Below are positions 26,151 to 34,689 of a stretch of DNA of 64,000 nt, piece by piece. A program made the position numbers and the translations under genes. The first letter of the stretch is position 1; every line of letters starts with the position of its first letter. This DNA is from Pseudomonas crudilactis (GTDB lineage Bacteria > Pseudomonadota > Gammaproteobacteria > Pseudomonadales > Pseudomonadaceae). Location of the stretch: the NCBI RefSeq assembly GCF_013433315.1, contig NZ_WXVV01000031.1, positions 1-64,000 on the forward strand, read 5' to 3'. Below the pieces are notes generated by a model. The model was not told where the DNA came from and did no database searches. It was given only the letters and a program-made list of their open reading frames with translations.

Positions 26151-26465
26151 ATGCAAAAGATTCGTCGTGACGACGAGATCATCGTGATCGCCGGCAAAGA
26201 CAAAGGTAAGCGCGGTAAGGTGCTTAAGGTTCTTGCTAATAACCGTCTGGTTATTAGCGGTCTGAACCTGGTTAAGCGTCATACCAAGCCTAACCCGATG
26301 TCGGGCGTGCAAGGCGGTATCGTCGAAAAAGAAGCTCCACTGGACGCTTCTAACGTCGCCATTTTCAACGGCGAAACCAACAAGGCTGACCGCGTTGGTT
26401 TCAAAGTAGAAGACGGCAAGAAAATTCGTGTCTTCAAGTCGACCCAAAAAGCGGTTGATGCTTGA
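26151..26465 (+). CDS. rplX: 50S ribosomal protein L24
   Basis: The 104-aa protein is one of the two initiators of 50S assembly. It carries a KOW motif (IVIAGKDKGKRGKVLKVL, about residues 10-27). Spacing to its neighbours is 11 and 20 nt. Confidence 0.98.
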   Translation: MQKIRRDDEIIVIAGKDKGKRGKVLKVLANNRLVISGLNLVKRHTKPNPMSGVQGGIVEKEAPLDASNVAIFNGETNKADRVGFKVEDGKKIRVFKSTQKAVDA

Positions 26466-26485
26466 ACACTGCTAGGTAGAAGACC

Positions 26486-27025
26486 ATGGCACGACTAAAA
26501 GAGATTTACTGGAAGGAAATCGCACCGAAGCTTAAGGAAGAACTTAAGCTTTCGAACGTGATGGAAGTTCCACGCGTTACAAAAATCACCCTGAACATGG
26601 GTCTGGGCGAAGCTGTTGGTGACAAAAAAGTCATCGAGCATGCTGTTGCTGACCTGGAAAAGATCACCGGCCAAAAAGTCGTTGTGACCTACGCTCGTAA
26701 ATCCATCGCTGGCTTTAAAGTCCGTGAAGGATGGCCGATCGGCGTCAAGGTGACTCTGCGCCGTGAGCGTATGTATGAGTTCCTGGATCGTCTGCTGTCG
26801 ATCTCCCTGCCTCGGGTTCGCGACTTCCGCGGCCTGAATGCCAAGTCCTTCGATGGTCGTGGTAACTACAGCATGGGCGTGAAAGAGCAGATCATCTTCC
26901 CGGAAATCGACTACGACAAGATCGATGCTCTCCGCGGTCTGGACATTACCCTGACCACCACTGCCAAGAACGATGATGAAGGCCGCGCTCTGCTGCGTGC
27001 TTTCAAATTCCCGTTCCGCAACTGA
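26486..27025 (+). CDS. rplE: 50S ribosomal protein L5
   Basis: The 179-aa protein binds 5S rRNA and contacts the P-site tRNA. Conserved features are [39 protein letters not shown] and the C-terminal [17 protein letters not shown]. Confidence 0.98.
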
Positions 27026-27038
27026 TTGGAGTAGGAAA

Positions 27039-27344
27039 ATGGCCAAGAAGAGCATGAAAAACCGTGAGCTGAAGCGTCAGCTCACTGTTGCCAAGTACGC
27101 CACCAAGCGTGCAGCGCTGAAAGCTATCATCGTCGATCTGAACGCAAGTCCAGAAGCGCGTTGGGAAGCTACCGTAGCTCTGCAGAAGCAACCACGTGAC
27201 GCAAGCGCTTCGCGCATGCGTAACCGTTGCCGCCTGACTGGTCGTCCGCACGGCGTTTACCGCAAGTTCGGCCTTGGCCGTAACAAGCTGCGTGAAGCTG
27301 CAATGCGTGGTGACGTACCAGGTCTGGTTAAAGCCAGCTGGTAA
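27039..27344 (+). CDS. rpsN: 30S ribosomal protein S14
   Basis: The 101-aa protein is of the long, zinc-free (C-minus) type: only one Cys is present in [18 protein letters not shown], so no zinc ribbon can form. ATG 27039 gives the standard start [14 protein letters not shown] perfect hairpin and a promoter-like sequence follow before rpsH. Confidence 0.98.
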
Positions 27345-27405
27345 TTGCTGTCAAAGTCTCGATGTTCGGGTTCGCAAGAACCTGACCATCGGTGGCCTTG
27401 AATCT

Positions 27406-27433
27406 GAATCAAGCCCCTTTTGGGGCTTGATTC
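27406..27433 (+). terminator. Perfect hairpin between rpsN and rpsH
   Basis: A perfect 12-bp inverted repeat (GAATCAAGCCCC / GGGGCTTGATTC) with a TTTT loop lies in the 209-nt gap inside the spc cluster. The following T-run is poor (ATTT), so it may be a partial terminator or attenuator. Its 3' arm contains the -35 box of the next promoter. Confidence 0.7.
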
Positions 27434-27455
27434 ATTTCTGGGGTGTGTCTAGAAT
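27427..27455 (+). promoter_or_regulatory. Candidate internal promoter before rpsH
   Basis: TTGATT (27427-27432) and TAGAAT (27450-27455) are 17 bp apart. The spacer shares TCTGGGG at the same place as the S10 promoter spacer. It lies about 100 nt upstream of rpsH and overlaps the preceding hairpin. Confidence 0.7.
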
Positions 27456-27553
27456 GACCGGCTCGCCTGAGCCCGTGTTTTTCATGCCCGGAAGTTCTCG
27501 GCGACAAGTAGTAGCCGCAAGGCTAATTTTTCTGTATTAGGAGCGTCTAGCCC

Positions 27554-27946
27554 ATGAGTATGCAGGACCCGTTAGCGGACATGCTAACTCGAATCCGTAA
27601 TGCCCAGATGGCTGAAAAGTCTGTCGTAAGCATGCCGTCTTCCACGCTGAAGGTGGCTGTAGCAAAAGTCCTGAAGGACGAAGGTTACATCGCGGATTTT
27701 CAGATCACCACCGACGCTAAGCCGTCGTTGTCCATCGAGCTGAAGTACTTCGAAGGCCGTCCGGTTATCGAAGAAGTGAAGCGCGTTAGTCGTCCAGGCC
27801 TGCGTCAGTACAAGTCCGTTGAAGATCTGCCGAAAGTTCGTGGCGGTCTTGGCGTGTCTATCGTCTCCACCAACAAAGGTGTGATGACGGATCGTGCTGC
27901 GCGCGCTGCCGGTGTCGGCGGCGAAGTTCTTTGCACTGTGTTCTAA
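27554..27946 (+). CDS. rpsH: 30S ribosomal protein S8
   Basis: The 130-aa central-domain assembly protein is the translational repressor of the spc operon in E. coli. MSMQDPLADMLTRIRNAQMA at the start and the C-terminal GLGVSIVSTNKGVMTDRAAR are diagnostic. A TTAGGAGCG site precedes it. Confidence 0.98.
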   Translation: MSMQDPLADMLTRIRNAQMAEKSVVSMPSSTLKVAVAKVLKDEGYIADFQITTDAKPSLSIELKYFEGRPVIEEVKRVSRPGLRQYKSVEDLPKVRGGLGVSIVSTNKGVMTDRAARAAGVGGEVLCTVF

Positions 27947-27958
27947 GGGGGGATAAGC

Positions 27959-28492
27959 ATGTCTCGCGTCGCTAAGAACCCCGTTAAGCTGCCAGCCGGT
28001 GTCGAAGTAAAATTCGCAGGCCAACAGCTTTCGGTGAAGGGTGCCAAGGGTACTCTTGAACTGAACATCCATTCGTCCGTTGAGATCGTTGAAGAAGCTG
28101 GTGAGCTGCGTTTCGCTGCTCGCAATGGCGATCAACAAACTCGCGCAATGGCCGGTACCACGCGTGCGTTGGTAAACAACATGGTCCAAGGCGTAAGCCA
28201 AGGCTTCGAGCGCAAGCTCCAGCTGGTCGGTGTTGGTTACAAAGCGCAAGCAAAAGGCACGGTTTTGAACCTGGCCCTTGGCTTCTCGCACCCAGTGGAT
28301 TACGAACTGCCGGAAGGCATCACCGCTGAGACTCCTAGCCAGACCGATATCCTGATCAAGGGCATCGACAAGCAGCTGGTAGGTCAAGTGGCCGCTGAGA
28401 TCCGCGACTTCCGTCCACCAGAGCCGTACAAAGGCAAAGGTGTGCGCTACGCGGACGAAGTCGTCCGTCGTAAAGAAGCCAAGAAGAAGTAG
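27959..28492 (+). CDS. rplF: 50S ribosomal protein L6
   Basis: The 177-aa protein lies near the sarcin-ricin loop and factor-binding site. The start MSRVAKNPVKLPAGVEV, KLQLVGVGYKAQAKG and the C-terminal PEPYKGKGVRYADEVVRRKE are diagnostic. Confidence 0.98.
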   Translation: MSRVAKNPVKLPAGVEVKFAGQQLSVKGAKGTLELNIHSSVEIVEEAGELRFAARNGDQQTRAMAGTTRALVNNMVQGVSQGFERKLQLVGVGYKAQAKGTVLNLALGFSHPVDYELPEGITAETPSQTDILIKGIDKQLVGQVAAEIRDFRPPEPYKGKGVRYADEVVRRKEAKKK

Positions 28493-28502
28493 GGCATAGC
28501 AA

Positions 28503-28853
28503 ATGACCGACAAAAAAGTTACTCGACTGCGTCGCGCTCGCAAAGCACGCCTGAAAATGCACGAACTCGAAGTCGTGCGTCTCTGCGTGTTCCGCTCGTC
28601 GCAGCACATCTACGCCCAGGTCATCTCGGCCGACGGCAACAAGGTCCTGGCAAGCGCCTCGACTTTGGATAAAGAACTGCGTGATGGTGCCACTGGCAAC
28701 ATCGACGCGGCCACAAAGGTTGGCCAGCTGGTCGCTACGCGTGCTAAGGCCGCTGGCGTCTCGCAAGTGGCTTTCGACCGCTCTGGCTTCAAGTACCACG
28801 GTCGCGTGAAAGCGCTGGCTGATGCTGCTCGTGAAGCTGGGCTGGAGTTCTAA
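28503..28853 (+). CDS. rplR: 50S ribosomal protein L18
   Basis: The 116-aa protein binds 5S rRNA together with L5. Conserved features are RLRRARKARLKMHELEVVRL at the start, FRSSQHIYAQVIS and the C-terminal FDRSGFKYHGRVKALADAAR. Confidence 0.98.
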   Translation: MTDKKVTRLRRARKARLKMHELEVVRLCVFRSSQHIYAQVISADGNKVLASASTLDKELRDGATGNIDAATKVGQLVATRAKAAGVSQVAFDRSGFKYHGRVKALADAAREAGLEF

Positions 28854-28856
28854 GTT

Positions 28857-29357
28857 ATGTCAAATAACGACCAAAAGCGCGACGAAGGCTACATTGAGAA
28901 GCTGGTTCAAGTTAACCGCGTAGCCAAAACCGTTAAAGGCGGCCGTATCTTCACTTTCACCGCGTTGACCGTGGTTGGTGATGGTAAAGGGCGTGTTGGC
29001 TTCGGCCGTGGCAAGTCGCGTGAAGTGCCTGCTGCGATCCAGAAGGCAATGGAAGCTGCTCGCCGCAACATGATCCAAGTTGATCTGAACGGCACCACTC
29101 TGCAGTACGCAATGAAGTCCGCTCACGGCGCTTCGAAGGTGTACATGCAGCCTGCTTCTGAAGGTACCGGTATCATCGCTGGCGGCGCTATGCGTGCTGT
29201 CCTCGAAGTTGCTGGCGTTCAGAACGTTCTGGCCAAGTGCTACGGCTCGACTAACCCGGTAAACGTGGTTCACGCCACTTTCAAAGGTTTGAAAGCAATG
29301 CAGTCTCCTGAATCCATTGCCGCCAAGCGTGGCAAAAGCGTCAAGGAGATCTTCTGA
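28857..29357 (+). CDS. rpsE: 30S ribosomal protein S5
   Basis: The 166-aa protein contributes to decoding accuracy and the mRNA entry channel. The double-stranded RNA-binding-like N-terminal domain includes [20 protein letters not shown] and [19 protein letters not shown]. The stop is 2 nt before rpmD. Confidence 0.98.
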
Positions 29358-29359
29358 TC

Positions 29360-29536
29360 ATGGCTACCGTTAAAGTAACGCTGATCAAAAGCATGACCGG
29401 CCGCATCCCTAACCACAAATTGTGCGTTAAGGGTCTGGGTCTGCGTCGCATCGGTCACACTGTAGAAGTCCAGGATACTCCCGAGAATCGCGGGATGATC
29501 AACAAGGCTTACTACATGCTGCGTGTCGAGGGTTAA
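29360..29536 (+). CDS. rpmD: 50S ribosomal protein L30
   Basis: A 58-aa reading frame starts with ATG 29360, right after the rpsE stop, and ends TAA 29534-29536. It reads [20 protein letters not shown] followed by a [20 protein letters not shown] core, both typical of bacterial L30. It lies 3 nt before rplO, at the expected place in the spc order. Confidence 0.97.
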
Positions 29537-29539
29537 TCG

Positions 29540-29977
29540 ATGAAACTCAATGATCTGAGTCCAGCGCCGGGTTCCCGTCGCGAAAAGCATCGTCCGGGCC
29601 GTGGTATCGGTAGCGGTTTGGGTAAGACTGGTGGCCGTGGTCACAAAGGTCAGACCTCCCGCTCCGGTGGCACCATTGCTCCAGGCTTTGAAGGCGGTCA
29701 ACAGCCGCTGCATCGTCGCCTGCCGAAGTTCGGTTTCGTTTCCCTGAAAGCCATGGATCGCGCAGAAGTGCGTCTGTCCGAGCTGGCTAAAGTGGAAGGC
29801 GACATCGTCACCGTGCAGTCCCTGAAAGATGCCAACGTGATCAACGTCAACGTACAGCGTGTGAAAATCATGCTGTCCGGTGAAGTGACTCGCGCTGTCA
29901 CTATCGGCAAGGGAATCGGCGCCACCAAAGGTGCGCGTGCGGCTATCGAAGCAGCTGGCGGCAAGTTCGAGGAATAA
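29540..29977 (+). CDS. rplO: 50S ribosomal protein L15
   Basis: The 145-aa late-assembly protein has an extended basic, glycine-rich N terminus (RGIGSGLGKTGGRGHKGQTS, from about residue 22) and a globular C-terminal domain ending AAIEAAGGKFEE. The secY ATG follows the stop codon directly, without a gap. Confidence 0.98.
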   Translation: MKLNDLSPAPGSRREKHRPGRGIGSGLGKTGGRGHKGQTSRSGGTIAPGFEGGQQPLHRRLPKFGFVSLKAMDRAEVRLSELAKVEGDIVTVQSLKDANVINVNVQRVKIMLSGEVTRAVTIGKGIGATKGARAAIEAAGGKFEE

Positions 29978-31306
29978 ATGGCTAAGCAAGGTGCTCTCTC
30001 TGCGCTCGGCAAAGGCGGTATGTCTGAACTCTGGGCTCGTCTGCGTTTTCTGTTCCTGGCGATTATCGTCTACCGAATAGGCGCACACATCCCGGTTCCA
30101 GGTATCAACCCGGACCGACTCGCAGACCTGTTTCGACAGAATGAGGGGACCATTCTTAGCTTGTTCAACATGTTCTCCGGCGGCGCGCTGGAACGGATGA
30201 GCATCTTTGCACTGGGGATCATGCCGTACATTTCGGCATCGATCATCATGCAACTGATGACCGCCGTCAGCCCGCAGCTGGAGCAGTTGAAGAAGGAAGG
30301 TGAAGCTGGCCGTCGCAAGATCAGCCAGTACACCCGCTACGGCACCGTCGTCCTCGCTCTCGTTCAGGCCATTGGCATGTCCATTGGTCTGGCGGGGCAG
30401 GGCGTTGCGTTCACTGGTGACTTTGGCTTCCATTTCGTCGCGGTATCCACGTTTGTGGCTGGTGCGATGTTCATGATGTGGCTGGGTGAGCAGATTACTG
30501 AGCGTGGTGTAGGCAACGGTATCTCGATGTTGATTTTTTCGGGTATCGTCGCCGGTCTTCCGAGAGCAATCGGGCAGTCTTTCGAGTCTGCGCGTCAGGG
30601 TGATATCAACATCTTCGCCTTGGTTGCCATCGGTTTGCTGGCAGTAGCGATTATCGGTTTTGTGGTGTTCATTGAGCGTGGTCAGCGTCGTATTGCTGTT
30701 CACTACGCCAAGCGTCAGCAGGGCCGCAAGGTTTTTGCTGCGCAGACAAGCCACTTGCCGCTTAAGGTGAACATGGCCGGTGTTATTCCGGCTATTTTCG
30801 CGAGCAGCATTTTGCTGTTCCCGGCTTCGTTGGGTGCCTGGTTCGGTCAGTCTGAAGGTATGGGCTGGTTGCAGGACATCTCGCAGTCGATCGCTCCTGG
30901 TCAGCCGTTGAATATTCTGCTGTTTAGTGCAGGGATTATTTTCTTCTGCTTCTTCTATACGGCGTTGATGTTCAATCCGAAAGACGTAGCGGAAAACCTG
31001 AAGAAGTCCGGTGCCTTTATTCCGGGCATCCGTCCAGGTGAGCAGTCTGCGCGCTATATTGATGGCGTTCTGACCCGCTTGACCATGTTCGGTGCTCTTT
31101 ACATGACGGCCGTGTGCCTGTTGCCCCAGTTCCTGGTGGTTGCAGCAAACGTTCCGTTCTACCTTGGCGGGACCTCGTTGCTGATCGTGGTCGTGGTTGT
31201 GATGGACTTCATGTCCCAAGTACAATCGCACCTCGTTTCGCACCAGTACGAATCCCTGATGAAGAAAGCCAACCTGAAGGGTTACGGCAGCGGCATGTTG
31301 CGCTGA
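29978..31306 (+). CDS. secY: Preprotein translocase channel subunit SecY
   Basis: The 442-aa integral membrane protein forms the protein-conducting channel with SecE and SecG. About ten hydrophobic segments are visible. Signatures are the TM2 region with GGALERMSIFALGIMPYISA (about residues 68-87), the cytoplasmic loop ERGQRRIAVHYAKRQ near 230 and the C-terminal LMKKANLKGYG. Placement after rplO is universal in the spc operon. Confidence 0.98.
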   Translation: MAKQGALSALGKGGMSELWARLRFLFLAIIVYRIGAHIPVPGINPDRLADLFRQNEGTILSLFNMFSGGALERMSIFALGIMPYISASIIMQLMTAVSPQLEQLKKEGEAGRRKISQYTRYGTVVLALVQAIGMSIGLAGQGVAFTGDFGFHFVAVSTFVAGAMFMMWLGEQITERGVGNGISMLIFSGIVAGLPRAIGQSFESARQGDINIFALVAIGLLAVAIIGFVVFIERGQRRIAVHYAKRQQGRKVFAAQTSHLPLKVNMAGVIPAIFASSILLFPASLGAWFGQSEGMGWLQDISQSIAPGQPLNILLFSAGIIFFCFFYTALMFNPKDVAENLKKSGAFIPGIRPGEQSARYIDGVLTRLTMFGALYMTAVCLLPQFLVVAANVPFYLGGTSLLIVVVVVMDFMSQVQSHLVSHQYESLMKKANLKGYGSGMLR

Positions 31307-31333
31307 GTACCCATAAGGTTCGAGGAGTTGGTG

Positions 31334-31450
31334 ATGAAAGTTCGTGCATCGGTGAAAAAGCTGTGCCGTAACTGCAAGATTATTCGCCGCGAAGGTGTTG
31401 TTCGAGTAATTTGCAGCGCGGAACCGCGTCACAAACAGCGCCAAGGCTGA
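31334..31450 (+). CDS. rpmJ: 50S ribosomal protein L36
   Basis: A 38-aa frame starts at ATG 31334 after GAGGAG and ends at TGA 31448-31450. It is the zinc-binding (C-plus) form with Cys11, Cys14, Cys27 and His33 in the order CRNC...C...H, unlike zinc-free paralogs used under zinc limitation. It is the last gene of the spc block; a terminator follows. Confidence 0.97.
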
Positions 31451-31468
31451 GTGTGATTGTGCTTCAAG

Positions 31469-31492
31469 CCCGGTAGCTAGTGCGCTACCGGG
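31469..31492 (+). terminator. Terminator of the spc operon
   Basis: A 9-bp stem (CCCGGTAGC / GCTACCGGG) with loop TAGTGC is followed by TTGATTATTTGTT. The last stem base is immediately followed by the -35 box of the next promoter. Confidence 0.82.
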
Positions 31493-31521
31493 TTGATTAT
31501 TTGTTATTACAGCGATATTAT
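31493..31521 (+). promoter_or_regulatory. Candidate promoter of the alpha operon
   Basis: TTGATT (31493-31498) and TATTAT (31516-31521) are separated by 17 bp, 60 bp before rpsM. The -35 box directly adjoins the spc terminator stem. Confidence 0.7.
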
Positions 31522-31580
31522 CTCGCGCCCTATTTCTTGGCTTCCGGGGCGTAGGTAGCTGTCAATTGGAGTCCCACTGA

Positions 31581-31937
31581 ATGGCCCGTATTGCAGGCGT
31601 TAACATTCCAGATAACAAGCATACTGTTATCTCGCTGACCTACATCTATGGTGTTGGTCGCACTACTGCGCAGAAGATCTGTGCAGTGACTGGGGTAAAC
31701 CCAGCAGCAAAGATCAAAGATCTGAGCGACGAGCAAATTGAACAGCTGCGTGGCGAAGTGGCGAAGTTCACCACTGAAGGTGATCTGCGTCGCGAAATCA
31801 ACATGAAAATCAAGCGCTTGATGGACCTCGGTTGCTATCGCGGTCTGCGTCATCGTCGCGGTCTTCCAGTACGCGGTCAGCGTACCAAGACCAACGCGCG
31901 TACCCGTAAAGGTCCGCGTAAGCCGATCCGCAAGTAA
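31581..31937 (+). CDS. rpsM: 30S ribosomal protein S13
   Basis: The 118-aa head protein contacts the P-site tRNA and bridges to the 50S subunit. The start MARIAGVNIPDNKHTVISLT, the helix-hairpin-helix YIYGVGRTTAQKIC and the basic C-terminal tail RGQRTKTNARTRKGPRKP identify it. It is the first gene of the alpha operon. Confidence 0.98.
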   Translation: MARIAGVNIPDNKHTVISLTYIYGVGRTTAQKICAVTGVNPAAKIKDLSDEQIEQLRGEVAKFTTEGDLRREINMKIKRLMDLGCYRGLRHRRGLPVRGQRTKTNARTRKGPRKPIRK

Positions 31938-31967
31938 TCGCCCCAGCGAATCGACAGGAATTTAATC

Positions 31968-32357
31968 ATGGCAAAACCTGCTGCTCGTCCTCGTAAAAAA
32001 GTTAAAAAGACAGTGGTTGATGGCATCGCCCACATCCATGCATCTTTTAACAACACCATCGTGACCATTACCGACCGTCAAGGTAACGCTCTTTCTTGGG
32101 CTACCTCCGGTGGTTCGGGTTTCCGCGGTTCCCGCAAGTCCACCCCGTTTGCTGCTCAAGTAGCTGCTGAACGTGCTGGTCAAGCTGCGCTGGAATACGG
32201 CCTGAAAAACCTCGACGTTAACGTCAAGGGTCCAGGTCCAGGTCGTGAATCCGCAGTCCGCGCTTTGAACGGCTGTGGCTACAAGATCGCCAGCATCACC
32301 GACGTGACGCCAATCCCGCACAACGGGTGCCGTCCGCCGAAGAAGCGCCGCGTGTAA
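31968..32357 (+). CDS. rpsK: 30S ribosomal protein S11
   Basis: The 129-aa platform protein lies close to the mRNA exit. HIHASFNNTIVTITDRQGNA and the C-terminal DVTPIPHNGCRPPKKRRV are diagnostic. It is 30 nt after rpsM. Confidence 0.98.
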   Translation: MAKPAARPRKKVKKTVVDGIAHIHASFNNTIVTITDRQGNALSWATSGGSGFRGSRKSTPFAAQVAAERAGQAALEYGLKNLDVNVKGPGPGRESAVRALNGCGYKIASITDVTPIPHNGCRPPKKRRV

Positions 32358-32375
32358 TCCAGGAGATTGTAAAGA

Positions 32376-32996
32376 ATGGCTCGTTACATTGGTCCAAAAT
32401 GCAAACTCGCTCGTCGCGAAGGCACCGATCTCTTCCTGAAGAGCGGCGTGCGCGCGATCGAATCGAAGTGCAACATTGAAGCAGCACCTGGTATCCACGG
32501 CCAACGCCGCGGTCGCCAGTCCGATTACGGCACCCAACTGCGTGAAAAGCAGAAGGTCCGTCGTATCTACGGCGTTCTCGAGCGTCAGTTCAGCGGCTAC
32601 TACAAAGAAGCTGCTGGCAAGAAAGGTGCAACCGGTGAAAACCTGCTGCAACTGCTCGAATGCCGTCTGGACAACGTTGTATACCGTATGGGCTTTGGTT
32701 CGACTCGTGCCGAATCCCGTCAGCTGGTATCGCACAAGTCGATCAGCGTTAACGGTCAGACCGTAAACGTTCCGTCGTATCAGGTTCGTGCTGGTGACGT
32801 GGTTGCAGTTCGCGAGAAAGCAAAAAACCAACTTCGCATTGTCCAAGCTCTCGATCTGTGTGCCCAACGTGGCCGCGTAGAATGGGTAGAAGTAGACACT
32901 GAGAAGAAGTCGGGCGTTTTCAAGAACGTTCCTGCTCGCAGTGATCTGTCCGCCGACATCAACGAAAGCCTGATTGTCGAGCTCTACTCCAAGTAA
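32376..32996 (+). CDS. rpsD: 30S ribosomal protein S4
   Basis: The 206-aa primary 16S-binding protein also represses the alpha operon translationally in E. coli. The start MARYIGPKCKLARREGTDLF, the S4 RNA-binding motif ESRQLVSHKSISVNGQTVNV and the C-terminal LIVELYSK match the family. Only isolated N-terminal cysteines are present, so it is the zinc-free form. Confidence 0.98.
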   Translation: MARYIGPKCKLARREGTDLFLKSGVRAIESKCNIEAAPGIHGQRRGRQSDYGTQLREKQKVRRIYGVLERQFSGYYKEAAGKKGATGENLLQLLECRLDNVVYRMGFGSTRAESRQLVSHKSISVNGQTVNVPSYQVRAGDVVAVREKAKNQLRIVQALDLCAQRGRVEWVEVDTEKKSGVFKNVPARSDLSADINESLIVELYSK

Positions 32997-33018
32997 GGGC
33001 TAGAAAATAGGTGCATCC

Positions 33019-34020
33019 ATGCAGATTTCGGTAAATGAGTTCCTGACACCCCGCCACATTGATGTGCAGGTTGTCAGTCCAACCCGCGCCAAGATCACTC
33101 TCGAGCCTCTCGAGCGTGGTTTTGGCCACACCCTGGGCAACGCGCTGCGACGCATCCTGTTGTCCTCAATGCCCGGCTGCGCAGTAGTCGAGGCCGAGAT
33201 TGACGGTGTGCTCCACGAGTACAGCGCCATCGAAGGTGTACAGGAAGACGTAATTGAAATCCTGTTGAACCTTAAAGGTCTGGCCATCAAGCTGCACGGT
33301 CGTGACGAAGTTACGCTGACCTTGTCGAAGAAGGGTTCGGGGGTGGTTACCGCTGCCGATATTCAGCTGGATCATGATGTCGAGATCGTTAATCCCGATC
33401 ACGTAATCGCTAACCTGGCGTCTAACGGCGCCCTGAACATGAAGCTCACCGTAGCTCGTGGTCGTGGTTATGAACCAGCCGACTCGCGTCAGAGCGATGA
33501 AGACGAAAGCCGCAGCATCGGTCGCTTGCAGCTTGACTCTTCGTTCAGCCCGGTTCGCCGTATCGCATACGTGGTGGAAAACGCCCGTGTCGAACAGCGT
33601 ACCAACCTGGACAAGCTGGTTATTGATCTGGAAACCAACGGTACTCTGGATCCTGAAGAGGCTATCCGCCGCGCTGCAACCATCCTGCAACAGCAGTTGG
33701 CTGCGTTCGTCGACCTCAAGGGTGACAGTGAGCCAGTGGTTGTCGAGCAGGAAGACGAGATCGATCCGATCCTGCTTCGCCCGGTTGACGATCTGGAACT
33801 GACTGTACGTTCGGCTAACTGCCTTAAGGCGGAAAACATCTACTACATCGGCGACCTGATTCAGCGTACCGAAGTAGAGCTGTTGAAGACTCCGAACCTG
33901 GGCAAGAAATCCTTGACTGAAATCAAGGACGTTCTGGCCTCCCGCGGTCTGTCCCTCGGCATGCGCCTCGACAACTGGCCGCCTGCAAGTCTTAAGAAGG
34001 ACGACAAGGCGACTGCCTGA
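33019..34020 (+). CDS. rpoA: DNA-directed RNA polymerase subunit alpha
   Basis: The 333-aa subunit starts polymerase assembly through its N-terminal domain (LEPLERGFGHTLGNALRRIL, about residues 29-48). The C-terminal domain (from about residue 250) contacts UP elements and activators; its helix-hairpin-helix surface includes RSANCLKAENIYYIGDL, with the DNA-contacting Arg and Asn. It lies inside the alpha operon between rpsD and rplQ. Confidence 0.99.
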   Translation: MQISVNEFLTPRHIDVQVVSPTRAKITLEPLERGFGHTLGNALRRILLSSMPGCAVVEAEIDGVLHEYSAIEGVQEDVIEILLNLKGLAIKLHGRDEVTLTLSKKGSGVVTAADIQLDHDVEIVNPDHVIANLASNGALNMKLTVARGRGYEPADSRQSDEDESRSIGRLQLDSSFSPVRRIAYVVENARVEQRTNLDKLVIDLETNGTLDPEEAIRRAATILQQQLAAFVDLKGDSEPVVVEQEDEIDPILLRPVDDLELTVRSANCLKAENIYYIGDLIQRTEVELLKTPNLGKKSLTEIKDVLASRGLSLGMRLDNWPPASLKKDDKATA

Positions 34021-34062
34021 TCGTCGTAATCACCGAACGTAGTGTTTGGTAAGGAATGAACC

Positions 34063-34449
34063 ATGCGTCATCGTAAAAGTGGTCGTCACCTGAGCCGCAC
34101 CAGCTCGCACCGCAAGGCCATGTTCCAAAACATGGCGGTGTCGCTGTTCGAGCACGAGCTGATCAAAACTACACTGCCAAAAGCCAAAGAACTGCGTCGC
34201 GTTGCTGAGCCGCTGATCACTCTGGCCAAGACAGACAGCCTGGCTAACCGCCGTCTGGCTTTCGACCGTACTCGTTCGAAAGCTATCGTTGGTAAGCTCT
34301 TCAACGACCTGGGCAAGCGTTACGCTACCCGTGAGGGTGGCTACCTGCGCATCCTCAAGTGCGGTTTCCGCGCTGGCGACAACGCGCCTATGGCGTACGT
34401 CGAGTTGGTTGATCGTGCTACTGCTGGCGAAGCTGTATCCGCCGAGTAA
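34063..34449 (+). CDS. rplQ: 50S ribosomal protein L17
   Basis: The 128-aa protein begins [20 protein letters not shown] and shows [20 protein letters not shown], the L17 signature. It is the last gene of the alpha operon, followed by a strong terminator. Confidence 0.98.
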
Positions 34450-34469
34450 GACGTCAGTCTGAAACGAAG

Positions 34470-34494
34470 AACCGGGCCTAGTGCCCGGTTTTTT
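34470..34494 (+). terminator. Terminator of the alpha operon
   Basis: An 8-bp stem (AACCGGGC / GCCCGGTT) with a 5-nt loop is followed by TTTTTTG. The next ~195 bases up to katA are clearly AT-richer than the surroundings, carry several A/T-rich short palindromes (AATTAGTAATT at about 34570) and probably contain the catalase promoter. I cannot assign a definite OxyR site. Confidence 0.92.
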
Positions 34495-34689
34495 GTGCCT
34501 GCAAGAAAATGCGCTGTTCGTACAAGTTTCTGACACCTTTCTGTTGGCACTATGTGCTGGGAAACATAATTAGTAATTATCTATCGATGTCTGCAAGTTA
34601 ATGAATTTGTAGGTGTCACATGGATGATCGATACTTCCCAGCAAGCCGATTAGCCGGCAGTTTCAAGACTGACAGAGGAAGAAGACCGT

